Origin: Planctomycetota bacterium
GTDB taxonomy: Bacteria; Planctomycetota; Phycisphaerae; Phycisphaerales; UBA1924
Assembly: GCA_023412695.1 (NCBI GenBank)
Contig: JAEYNG010000009.1
Span: 1-7,605, forward strand
Direction: 5' to 3'
DNA: 7,605 bases
Position numbers and translations under genes: made by a program. How positions within the stretch are numbered: position 1 is the first letter of the stretch; every line of letters starts with the position of its first letter. Positions 1-6,190 of the stretch are shown piece by piece. A model generated the notes under the pieces. It saw only the letters and a program-made list of their open reading frames with translations. It did not search any database and had not been told where the DNA came from.

Positions 1-766
1 TCAGTCCGTTCGGCGTGTTCTTGCGGATGCGCTCCAGCCCGCCGGGCGCAAGGTCGTCGGCGCGGACCTCGAGCACCGTGCAGAGACGCTCGAATGTCGC
101 TTCGTCGGGCGCGGTTGCGCCGTTGCCCCAGTGCGTCACCGACGCCGGGCTTACGCCCACTTCCGCTGCCAGCCATGCCCGCGTGCGGCCGCGGGCGTTC
201 AGTGCGCCGTCGAGCCGCGACGCGAAATCGTCCCGATGGGTGCAGCGGTCATCCTCGTCTGACACGATGCGCCACGACGGGGCGGTGTGCGCCCGGCTGT
301 CAGAACGCGTCAGCCGCACGCCGCCGAACTCACGCACCGCGTCGGCAAAGTCCGCGGCGATGCGAGCGTTGCCGGACGTGAACCGAGGCACCGCGCCCGT
401 GAGCCCGCCGTCGCCGATGAGGTAGCCAAGCAGCCTCACCTCGCATTCACGCATCGACGTGTCGCCGAACGCCTCCAGCCGCCGCGGCACCGCGACGTGG
501 TCGCCCTCGCAAAGCTCACCGAGCGGCTTCCATCCGTCGATCGTCAGGAACGGGTGCGTGAGCGTCGTGCGGATGCGCCGACCCAGCCGCGTCGTGACCT
601 CGAACACCGGCTTGTGCCCGTCGTCGATGAAGTCGCTCGGCGTGGTCCAGCCGAGCTTGAAGTTGTCGTGCAGCGTCGCGAGCCGCCCGCCGCGCCGGCG
701 GTACAGCTCCTCGATCGTGACGAGCGAGCCGTCCTCGAGCACGATCTCCGCATCGGCGGCGAGACA
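1..766 (-). mobile_element. DnaB intein with LAGLIDADG endonuclease and HTH segment, partial
   Basis: This protein-splicing element is inserted in frame into the P-loop of DnaB, right after Lys259. Visible parts, in DnaB numbering, are as follows. Splicing block A starts at Cys260 (CLAADAEIVLEDG), where Cys is the expected first nucleophile. Block B is at about 321-335 (GRRIRTTLTHPFLT), with the TxxH residues Thr327 and His330. The first LAGLIDADG-type motif is LLGYLIGDGGL at 371-381 (bases 401-433), with Asp378 as the likely metal ligand. A segment resembling an XRE/Cro helix-turn-helix spans about 441-500 (bases 44-223), with VSPASVTHWGNG typical of a turn plus recognition helix. The second LAGLIDADG motif, C-terminal blocks F and G (His-Asn) and the downstream extein are outside the window. 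Whether it splices and whether the endonuclease is active cannot be judged. By family knowledge such inteins spread by homing into empty alleles of the host gene. Confidence 0.92.
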
Positions 767-1543
767 CTTGCCCATCGACGGCCTTGCCGCGACAATGATC
801 ATCTCGCCCTGCTGCAAGCCGCTGAGCAGCTCGTCAAGGTCCGGATACCCCGTCGGGATCCCGCAGATGCCGCGGCCCTGAAGCGCCTCCAGCCGCTCCA
901 CCTCGCGATCGAGCAGCACGTTCAGCCGCTCCGCCGCGGAGGTCTCTTCCTGCTGCGCGATCTCGAAGATCAGCGACTCGGCGGAATCGACCACCTCGCG
1001 CGCGCCGTCAGGGCCAAGCACGCCCGCGTTGTACGCGTCATAGAGGATCTTCCCGCCCGCGTTGATGAGCTTTCGCAGCTTCGCCTTGTCCGCGATGATC
1101 TTCGCGAAGTGCGCCGCCGACGCCGGGCCCGGCGTCTCCTGCGCGAGCTGCTGCAGATACGCCGCGCCGCCAACGTCCTTGAGTTGGTCGCGGTCGCGCA
1201 GCTCCTCGTGCAGCAGCAGCAGGTCGCCCGACTGCTTCTGGTCATACAGCCGGACGATCGCGTCGTAGATCGCCGCGTGCGACTCGAGGTAGAACGCGTC
1301 CGGCGACTTGATGATCGGCACGACGTCGTGGATGACCGTCGGGTCGAGGATCATCGCCCCCAGCAGCGCCATCTCCGCCTCCGGCGAGTGCGGCGGCGGC
1401 TTCTCGAACATCTTCTCGAGCTGCACGTTCTGCAGCGGGTTCCCCGGCCCCCCTGTCCCGCGTCCGCGCCGGCCATCGCCGCGCGCAAACTCGCGCTGGG
1501 GCTGATTGGGCGAGGCCGAGGATTCGGGCGAGAACGTGCTCAT
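1..1543 (-). CDS. dnaB: Replicative DNA helicase DnaB, partial, interrupted by an intein
   Basis: This is the replication-fork helicase that unwinds DNA as a hexamer using ATP. The 514 codons visible in the window begin with a roughly 44-residue disordered, Gly/Arg-rich tail. The DnaB N-terminal helical domain follows at about residues 45-165 (PPHSPEAEMALLGAMI is typical), then a linker. The RecA-type ATPase domain starts near residue 226 with GIPTGYPDLDELLSGLQQGE and reaches the Walker A motif ARPSMGK at 253-259. At the point where Thr or Ser normally follows Lys, the sequence changes to an intein beginning with Cys260. The rest of the helicase lies beyond the left edge. The ATG at 1543 is the farthest upstream start, because an in-frame TAG lies four codons before it; no clear Shine-Dalgarno is seen. 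The gene lies 85 bp downstream of the L,D-transpeptidase gene on the same strand. Identity is very secure. Confidence 0.94.
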   Translation of the reverse strand, partial: MSTFSPESSASPNQPQREFARGDGRRGRGTGGPGNPLQNVQLEKMFEKPPPHSPEAEMALLGAMILDPTVIHDVVPIIKSPDAFYLESHAAIYDAIVRLYDQKQSGDLLLLHEELRDRDQLKDVGGAAYLQQLAQETPGPASAAHFAKIIADKAKLRKLINAGGKILYDAYNAGVLGPDGAREVVDSAESLIFEIAQQEETSAAERLNVLLDREVERLEALQGRGICGIPTGYPDLDELLSGLQQGEMIIVAARPSMGKCLAADAEIVLEDGSLVTIEELYRRRGGRLATLHDNFKLGWTTPSDFIDDGHKPVFEVTTRLGRRIRTTLTHPFLTIDGWKPLGELCEGDHVAVPRRLEAFGDTSMRECEVRLLGYLIGDGGLTGAVPRFTSGNARIAADFADAVREFGGVRLTRSDSRAHTAPSWRIVSDEDDRCTHRDDFASRLDGALNARGRTRAWLAAEVGVSPASVTHWGNGATAPDEATFERLCTVLEVRADDLAPGGLERIRKNTPNGL

Positions 1544-1628
1544 GGACGCGGCAACCTACGGCACGGCGGCCCATGCCGCGCGCAACCGACAAAAAACACA
1601 CCGATGATTCGAGAGAGATTGTCCCGGT

Positions 1629-2918
1629 TTAAGGGACCACCTTCACAATACTCACCTTGGGCGCGAGAAGTTCGTACACCAGCTCCACGTCCCGGTCGCC
1701 CAGGCGGATGCAACCCATCGACATGCTCCGGCCGATCGAATCAGGCTCGATCGTCCCGTGCACGCCGAAGCCCGTGTGGGCCTTGCTCCCCTCGTCGAAG
1801 CCGTCGAGCCCCACCCAGCGCTCGCCGATCGGGTTTTTCGGGTCGTCCGCGCCAAAGCGCTCCCCTGTCCGGGGGTTCACCCATGACGGGTTCACGAGCT
1901 TGCTGTTGTTCCGGACGACGAAGTTGGCGATCGGCGTGCCATTGTCCGCCCCGAGACCGACCGTGAACGAGCGGACGTACACCCACCCCGGCTCCGCCCC
2001 GCTCGCCAGGCGCGAGGTGCCGATCGACGTCGGCGACGGCGGGTCGCCCATGTACACGTCCATCCGGTACGCCGACTTGCTCACAACCGCATGGAACGGC
2101 CCGTTGGCGACTTTGAGCTTCTGGCCGATCTGGATGCGGCTGGGGTCGGCGAGGCGGTTCAGCCGCGCGATGAGCATGTACTCCGTCGTCAGGCCCAGCT
2201 TGCGGTTGATCACCGGCAGGCTGTCCCCGCTCACGACCGTATAAATCTGGGAGAACGCATCCCCGGCCGCCGCGGTCGGGGAGAACACCAGCACATCATT
2301 GAGCTCGCTCATCCAGCGGCGAATTGCCGGACGCTCGGTCTCCGGCGTGCGCTGGTCGAGCAGCACCCTGTTCAGGAGGTTCCGGCATTCCACCAGCTTT
2401 CCGTCGCGCTGCGCGCGCTCCGCCGCATCAACCAACGCCGACAGCTCCGAGATCAGTCCCGTGCGCGTCGCGGGCGCAGCGGGGTCACTGGGCGAAGTCG
2501 GGCCTGAAACAAGGGGGTCATTGACCGGGGTTGTCGGCGGCGTCGCCACAATCGGCGGCTCGGTCGCACGCTGCGTATCCGGCAGCGGCTGATTCAGCGT
2601 CGGCTGCGATTCCGGCTGCGTTGGCGGTACGCCCATCGTCAGTTCCGCCGGCTGCTGGCGAGGCTGCGCGGGCGGTGTCACCGGTTCGCTCGACGCCAAG
2701 GGGTCGGGCGCGGTCTGCGCGTTGGCCGACTGCGGCCCCACGATCGGGTTGCCGCTGTCCCGGCTCCACAGCATCCACAACAGCCCACCGCCGCCGATGA
2801 CGACCAGCGCCGCGACGCCAAGGGCAACCCGCGTCTTGGCCCGCCGCTTGGCGCGGTACACGGCGACGGACGAACTAGGGACGCGCTGGCCGCGCGCATT
2901 CTGCGATGCAAGAGCCAT
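1629..2918 (-). CDS. Membrane-anchored LysM / L,D-transpeptidase (YkuD) protein
   Basis: The 429-residue protein is a probable peptidoglycan cross-linking enzyme acting outside the inner membrane. In order it has a basic cytoplasmic start (Arg/Lys at 22-30), one transmembrane helix at about 31-51, a Pro/Gln/Thr-rich spacer at about 57-150, a short helical region at 155-210 with one Cys, a LysM glycan-binding domain at about 225-270 (YTVVSGDSLPVINRKLG to IQIGQKLKV), and a YkuD domain at about 275-428. The catalytic signature is complete: His387 in GVHGT, Ser398, and SMGCIRL with Cys403 as nucleophile and Arg405. The anchor lacks an obvious signal-peptidase site, so a bitopic protein is likely. 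The ATG at 2918 is preceded by GGAAG, 5 bases upstream. It lies between the folate enzyme gene (93-bp gap) and dnaB (85-bp gap), all on one strand. By family, the enzyme could make 3-3 cross-links or attach proteins to the wall; the sequence does not say which. Confidence 0.93.
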   Translation of the reverse strand: MALASQNARGQRVPSSSVAVYRAKRRAKTRVALGVAALVVIGGGGLLWMLWSRDSGNPIVGPQSANAQTAPDPLASSEPVTPPAQPRQQPAELTMGVPPTQPESQPTLNQPLPDTQRATEPPIVATPPTTPVNDPLVSGPTSPSDPAAPATRTGLISELSALVDAAERAQRDGKLVECRNLLNRVLLDQRTPETERPAIRRWMSELNDVLVFSPTAAAGDAFSQIYTVVSGDSLPVINRKLGLTTEYMLIARLNRLADPSRIQIGQKLKVANGPFHAVVSKSAYRMDVYMGDPPSPTSIGTSRLASGAEPGWVYVRSFTVGLGADNGTPIANFVVRNNSKLVNPSWVNPRTGERFGADDPKNPIGERWVGLDGFDEGSKAHTGFGVHGTIEPDSIGRSMSMGCIRLGDRDVELVYELLAPKVSIVKVVP

Positions 2919-3011
2919 GGGAGCTTCCGTTCTTCCCGCTGGGGAGACGAATCGTGATGCCTTGACGTGAGCGCCGACGTGCTCTCGGCGGACGCGTCCT
3001 GTGTAATTCGG

Positions 3012-3656
3012 TCAGCCGGGGCCGCGGCGTCCACCGCTTGCCGGCCCTTGAAACCGGATCATCCTCGACTCCGTCACCAGCGCATCCAGTGGACGGTCAT
3101 GCGGTTCCCGCGGCAGGCTCTGCCCCTCCGGCAGCACCTGCACATCGAACCCGACGCCGACCACCGGCGCAGGGCCGTCGATCCGGGCGAGGAAGCGATC
3201 ATAGAACCCCGCGCCGTGGCCGATGCGCGTGCCCGCAAGATCAAATCCGAGCCCCGGCACCAGCAGCAAGTCGATCCGCCCCGGTTCGACGACCGGGCAC
3301 GCCTCGCGCGGGTGCAGCAGCCCCGCCGCGGGCATCCCGGCGTCCGGCTCGAGATCTTCTTCAAGCGACACCACGACGCGGGCGGTCATCGTCCGCGCCG
3401 GCCAGTCCGTTCGGGGCAACGCGACCACCTTCCCCGCCGCCAGCGCCCGGCCGATCAGCGGCCGCAGGTCCACTTCCGGCCGGTGCGCCATCGGTACGAA
3501 CGCCAGCACGCATCCGGCCCGGGTGAACTCGGGCAGGGACTCGATCCGGGTGGCGATCCCGTCCGCCGCGGAAACCATATAGGAAGGATCGAGCCCCCCG
3601 AGCCGGGCCCGGAGGCCGGCGCGAGCGGCGGCTTTTTCCGCTCGAATGTCGTGCAC
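3012..3656 (-). CDS. 5-formyltetrahydrofolate cyclo-ligase (methenyl-THF synthetase)
   Basis: The 214-residue cytoplasmic enzyme converts 5-formyltetrahydrofolate to 5,10-methenyltetrahydrofolate with ATP, returning stored folate to one-carbon metabolism. Family marks visible are the N-terminal basic helix (KAAARAGLRARL at about 8-19), LAFVPMAHRPEVD at 51-63, VALPRTDW at 78-85, the signature LLLVPGLGFDLAGTRIGHGAGFYDR region at about 130-154 whose RIGHGAGFYDRFL is the ATP/substrate loop, and PHDRPLDALVTE at 185-196. Length is usual for the family (about 180-220), with a short Gly/Arg-rich C-terminal tail. The start is GTG at 3656: it puts the basic helix at the N terminus, and a TACACT hexamer ends 5 bases before it. 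Its upstream neighbour, the RNase H-like gene, is divergent with a 40-bp gap. This family goes by several gene names, so none is given. Confidence 0.93.
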   Translation of the reverse strand: MHDIRAEKAAARAGLRARLGGLDPSYMVSAADGIATRIESLPEFTRAGCVLAFVPMAHRPEVDLRPLIGRALAAGKVVALPRTDWPARTMTARVVVSLEEDLEPDAGMPAAGLLHPREACPVVEPGRIDLLLVPGLGFDLAGTRIGHGAGFYDRFLARIDGPAPVVGVGFDVQVLPEGQSLPREPHDRPLDALVTESRMIRFQGPASGGRRGPG

Positions 3657-3696
3657 GGCGCAGTGTAGCTGTACGCCGGGCGGTTACGATGGGGCC
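3657..3696. promoter_or_regulatory. Divergent promoter region with two -10-like hexamers
   Basis: The 40-bp gap separates two divergent GTG starts. On the plus strand TACGAT (3685-3690) ends 6 bases before the GTG at 3697. On the minus strand TACACT (complement of 3662-3667) ends 5 bases before the GTG at 3656. In both cases transcription would begin on or next to the start codon, giving leaderless mRNAs. There is no good -35 for either and no Shine-Dalgarno, so the call rests on the matched geometry. Confidence 0.4.
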
Positions 3697-4878
3697 GTGC
3701 CGCTGATCCTCTGTGGAATCGACGAGGCTGGTTACGGCCCCCTGCTCGGCCCGCTCTGCGTGTCGATGGCGACGCTGCGCATCGACGACTGGACCGAGGG
3801 CGAGAAGGCCCCCGACGTCTGGAAGCTTCTGCGCAAGGCCGTCGCCAAGGCGGGGACCGGCGCCCCCTCTGCCGCCGCGGCCGCGAAGGCCGCGGCCCCC
3901 GCCAAGGCCGCCGCCGCCACGATCGCGAAGAAGAAGGCGAGCAAGCCCCGCGCGAGCGCGGGCGCGGGCCGCATCATGGTGGACGACTCCAAGAAGCTCA
4001 AGCTGGCCAACGACGGCAAGAAGCACCCGCTCACGCACCTCGAACGCGGTGTGCTCTCCTTCCTCCTCTGCCGCGAGCTGGACGCGGCCGACGAACACGC
4101 GTGCGAGGTCCCCGCGAGCGACGCCGCGCTCCTGCGGGCGCTGGGCGTGACGATCCCGAGCCAGGAGTGGTATCACCCCGAGGGCGTGTGGTCGTGCCCG
4201 TGCGCGTGCACGGCGGGGGAGCTGCTCATCGGCGCAAACGTCCTCCGCGCGGCGATGTCGAGCGCCGGCGTGAGCTGCATCGGCATGACCTGCCGCGCGA
4301 TGTGCGAGCGCGAGTTCAACGAGGTGGTGCATGCGGCGGGCACCAAGGCCGCCGCGACCGAGGCAGCGCTCGTCTCGCACTTGTGGTACGCGTGGGAGAA
4401 GTGGGGGAGGCGCGAAAGCGCGGCGGATGCGGGTGCGCGTGCAAGCGGCGACTCATCACCCGCGCCCGAGGGCACGAGTGATGAGGCGGGCGCGACGAGC
4501 CTGCGCGTAGTGTGCGACCGGCAGGGCGGACGCACGCAGTATGGCGGGATGTTGAGCCGCGCATTCCCCGAGGCGGCGGTGACGACGCTGGAGGAGATGC
4601 CCGAGCGGTCGCGCTACGAGGTGTCGACGCGCGAGCGGTCGATGGCGGTGCAGTTCATGCCCGAGGCCGAGAGCCGGCACATGCCGGTGGCGCTGGCGTC
4701 GATGACGGCCAAGCTCGTGCGCGAGACGCTGATGGGCCGCTTCAACCGCTACTGGAACGCCCGCCTGCCGGAGCTGAAACCGACGGCGGGGTATCGCCAG
4801 GACGGCTGGCGCTGGCTGAACGACGCGGCGGCGGTGCTGACCGGGGCGGAGCGGGAGGGGATGATCCGGAGGGCGTGA
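3697..4878 (+). CDS. RNase HII/HIII-like protein with low-complexity inserts
   Basis: The 393-residue protein (from GTG 3697) resembles type 2 RNases H, which cut RNA in RNA-DNA hybrids. The N terminus, MPLILCGIDEAGYGPLLGPL, matches the RNase HII opening, with Asp9-Glu10 as first catalytic pair. DDSKKL at 96-101 matches the conserved DSKKL. VVCDRQGGR gives a third acidic residue, Asp274. AESRHMPVALASMTAKLVRETLM at about 324-346 lines up with the GDAKS-AAASI-AK helix, with Glu325 where RNase HII has Asp. The protein is much longer than RNase HII (about 200-250). A Lys/Ala-rich insert occupies about 52-91, a central Cys-rich part contains SCPCAC and MTCRAMC, and a Ser/Gly/Ala linker spans about 239-268. 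An upstream in-frame ATG at 3646 would overlap the divergent gene and add an unconserved stretch, so GTG is preferred. Activity is unproven; a diverged or repurposed nuclease is possible. Confidence 0.72.
   Translation: MPLILCGIDEAGYGPLLGPLCVSMATLRIDDWTEGEKAPDVWKLLRKAVAKAGTGAPSAAAAAKAAAPAKAAAATIAKKKASKPRASAGAGRIMVDDSKKLKLANDGKKHPLTHLERGVLSFLLCRELDAADEHACEVPASDAALLRALGVTIPSQEWYHPEGVWSCPCACTAGELLIGANVLRAAMSSAGVSCIGMTCRAMCEREFNEVVHAAGTKAAATEAALVSHLWYAWEKWGRRESAADAGARASGDSSPAPEGTSDEAGATSLRVVCDRQGGRTQYGGMLSRAFPEAAVTTLEEMPERSRYEVSTRERSMAVQFMPEAESRHMPVALASMTAKLVRETLMGRFNRYWNARLPELKPTAGYRQDGWRWLNDAAAVLTGAEREGMIRRA
4452..4485. repeat. Imperfect palindrome inside the RNase H-like gene
   Basis: CTCATCAC (4452-4459) and GTGATGAG (4478-4485) are perfect inverted arms. 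Inside them lies a second inverted pair, GCCC (4464-4467) and GGGC (4470-4473). It encodes part of the low-complexity linker at about residues 239-268 of the RNase H-like protein. It could be a small inserted palindromic element or chance in GC-rich DNA; only one copy is present in the window. Confidence 0.5.
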
Positions 4879-4880
4879 GG

Positions 4881-4945
4881 CAATTGAAACACGGAGGCGC
4901 ACAGGGGCGCACGGAGGAGAGGCTCACCGCGGAGACGCGGAGGAG
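4881..4945 (+). repeat. GC-rich intergenic repeat, copy 1
   Basis: This lies between the ends of two convergent genes. It has a module beginning AATTGAAACACG (4882-4893) followed by GCGCACAG and GCGCACGGAGG, then a module GGCTCACCGCGGAGACGCGG. Related modules recur at 6940-7010 and, inverted, at 7100-7127. No open reading frame or clear terminator is seen in the 151-bp gap. Confidence 0.55.
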
Positions 4946-5022
4946 ACGGCCGTGGCAATCGTGAGGTCGATTCTCCAATGGCTCGAATGTCGCGATCGCG
5001 GAGTTTGATGCCAGTGCATGAG

Positions 5023-5037
5023 CGCCTTGTCAAGGCG
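5023..5037. repeat. Perfect palindrome over a stop codon
   Basis: CGCCTTG and CAAGGCG are 7-base arms around one central base, covering the TGA stop (5030-5032) of the leftward membrane-protein gene. As RNA it can form a 5-bp stem with a 5-base loop. No T-run follows on either strand, so it is not a standard intrinsic terminator. Confidence 0.4.
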
Positions 5038-5860
5038 GACTGCTGGTCGGCATCTCGTCATCAAGTCGACGCTGTTCTTCGATCAGCTTATCGAGTTCGT
5101 CGAGCGTGTATCGCTCGCGGGCGCGTTCGCGGAGTGCGGCTCGAAGCTCAGGCGAAAGTGAATCGACAGAGCGACCTGGATTGTCGAGCCAGAGTTGTAT
5201 CTCCGACTGAAGCCTCATTCGAGCATCGACCTCCGAGCCATCCGACGCTGGGGCTCGCATCCCATTGCGGTGTGAGCGATGTGTAAACAGCGCATCGGTA
5301 GCAACAACTGTTACGAGAAGCATACAAACAACGGCTGCAAAGATGGTTGCGGCTGACAATACACGGCGCCAAGTCAACCATTCCGTAATCGTGATTGTGA
5401 ACCGACTATTTGGGTCGAGTAGTACTGTTTCGTCGGGTAGCGATGGAGTTGACGCCTCCTTCGGCGCGGACGAACTCCGCAGAGCAGCCGCAGCGAGTGA
5501 TCCAATGACCTGACGGCCCCAACCGGCCCAGAGTTGCAGCGAGATTTCGCAACTGAGCACAACGGCCGCAGTCAAGTTCAAGAGCGTCCATGTCTCGCGT
5601 TCGAAGTGGAATGGAATGATCGGATTGAACACCAAAGCAACTAACCCAAGAGCGAACGCAAACGGTCGTCGGCTATGTGACACGGCAACAAGAGTCGCGT
5701 AAGCGGATCCTCCACAAACAAACAGTCGCAGGAACTGGAAGTAGCTGTACGGCAGCCGAGCGCCAGATGCGGCAAGCAGGAGTAACAGCACGGATACGCC
5801 GAGTATGGCGCAGACGCGGACGCGAGCTGTCGTATTGCGGTGCTCTTCAGGCAAGATCAT
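5030..5860 (-). CDS. Five-helix membrane protein, DUF6804-like N-terminal half
   Basis: The function is unknown. From ATG 5860 it is 276 residues. Four hydrophobic helices lie at about 15-32, 43-61, 66-84 and 90-108, followed by a hydrophilic stretch, a fifth helix at about 168-192, and a charged C-terminal part at about 211-271 rich in Arg/Glu/Asp that looks helical (ELRAALRERARERYTLDELDKL). The segment with LPYSYFQFLRLFVCGGSAY and ALVFNPIIPFHFERETWTLLNL recalls the small DUF6804 membrane family; this is from memory of the pattern, not a search. The last helix and charged tail go beyond a protein of that size. Start choice is open: a TTG at 5917 adds 19 residues; ATG 5860 has GGAGGG only 2-3 bases upstream, while TTG 5854 has better spacing. 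Base composition is visibly less GC-rich than the flanking genes, hinting at transfer. It converges on the RNase H-like gene. Confidence 0.75.
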   Translation of the reverse strand: MILPEEHRNTTARVRVCAILGVSVLLLLLAASGARLPYSYFQFLRLFVCGGSAYATLVAVSHSRRPFAFALGLVALVFNPIIPFHFERETWTLLNLTAAVVLSCEISLQLWAGWGRQVIGSLAAAALRSSSAPKEASTPSLPDETVLLDPNSRFTITITEWLTWRRVLSAATIFAAVVCMLLVTVVATDALFTHRSHRNGMRAPASDGSEVDARMRLQSEIQLWLDNPGRSVDSLSPELRAALRERARERYTLDELDKLIEEQRRLDDEMPTSSPP

Positions 5861-5963
5861 TCCCTCCGGTTCAGGCGGAAAAGCGGTTAGAGGCGATGAA
5901 GCCGAACCGCTATCCAATCCAGGCGCGACCCGAAACGGTCTCCTTGGTCTTTGCTACATGGCG

Positions 5964-5969
5964 TATAGT
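5964..5969 (+). promoter_or_regulatory. -10-like box upstream of the structured small RNA
   Basis: TATAGT is a near-consensus -10 hexamer, about 20 bases before the strong Shine-Dalgarno; transcription would start near 5976. The -35 region is poor: TTGGTC at 5944-5949 is only 14 bases away. The box is plausible because a terminator closes a unit downstream on the same strand. Confidence 0.4.
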
Positions 5970-5988
5970 ACTTGACGAGCACGCCTTC

Positions 5989-5999
5989 AGAAAGGAGGT
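5989..5999 (+). promoter_or_regulatory. Exceptionally strong Shine-Dalgarno
   Basis: AGAAAGGAGGT is an 11-base perfect complement to the usual 3' end of 16S rRNA (ACCTCCTTTCT). The GGAGG core is 6 bases before ATG 6005, which is ideal spacing. No other gene in the window has anything comparable, so it singles out the short frame that follows. Confidence 0.75.
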
Positions 6000-6004
6000 C
6001 CATC

Positions 6005-6043
6005 ATGACCAAGTTTTTGAAGGCGGCGCGCCCGGTGCTGTAG
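6005..6043 (+). CDS. 12-residue small open reading frame, possible leader peptide
   Basis: ATG 6005 to TAG 6041-6043 encodes MTKFLKAARPVL, a short basic peptide. The only support is the perfect Shine-Dalgarno at ideal spacing. There is no run of one amino acid as in classical attenuator peptides. Codons 6-10 form the 5' strand of the closing helix of the structured RNA (6021-6033), so a ribosome translating this frame would disrupt that helix. This fits either a regulatory leader peptide or a peptide-encoding RNA. Reading through the stop or switching frame gives no longer recognisable protein. Confidence 0.4.
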   Translation: MTKFLKAARPVL

Positions 6044-6190
6044 GGATTGGAGGACACCTCGGGAAGTCGGCAGTAACTCATCCGGTGACCCCCGAGCCCT
6101 GTAGTCTGCCAGTGTCGGGACAGGCTCAAATAGCCCGAGCCGGGTGGAGTGAGTTCCTCCCGATACCTTGGGCCGCGCCGCCTGTGCGGC

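Noticed and set aside
1621..1637. GTCCC / GGGAC inverted repeat over the stop of the L,D-transpeptidase gene as a terminator
   Set aside because: Only 5 bp, overlaps the stop codon and has no adjacent T-run.
287..1966. Long plus-strand open frame of about 559 codons, rich in Arg/Ala/Val
   Set aside because: It is antisense to dnaB and the L,D-transpeptidase gene, both of which have clear family motifs; long antisense frames are common at this GC level.
2972..2990. CGCCGA / TCGGCG hairpin between the cyclo-ligase and transpeptidase genes
   Set aside because: A 6-bp stem without a T-run is expected by chance in such GC-rich DNA; not convincing as a terminator or operator.
3361..4380. Minus-strand frame of about 339 codons opposite the RNase H-like gene
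   Set aside because: It is Arg/Gly/Ala-rich with no recognisable motif and overlaps both the cyclo-ligase and the RNase H-like gene; a shadow frame.
4991..5000. CGCGATCGCG palindrome, like the cyanobacterial HIP1 element
   Set aside because: A single occurrence in the window and nothing else suggests a cyanobacterium.
6050..6145. Possible cobalamin-type riboswitch suggested by GGGAA, CCGGTGA and CTGTA fragments
   Set aside because: The fragments are in roughly the right order, but the spacing is too short and the conserved AxTCCGG and GCCACTG parts are absent or altered.
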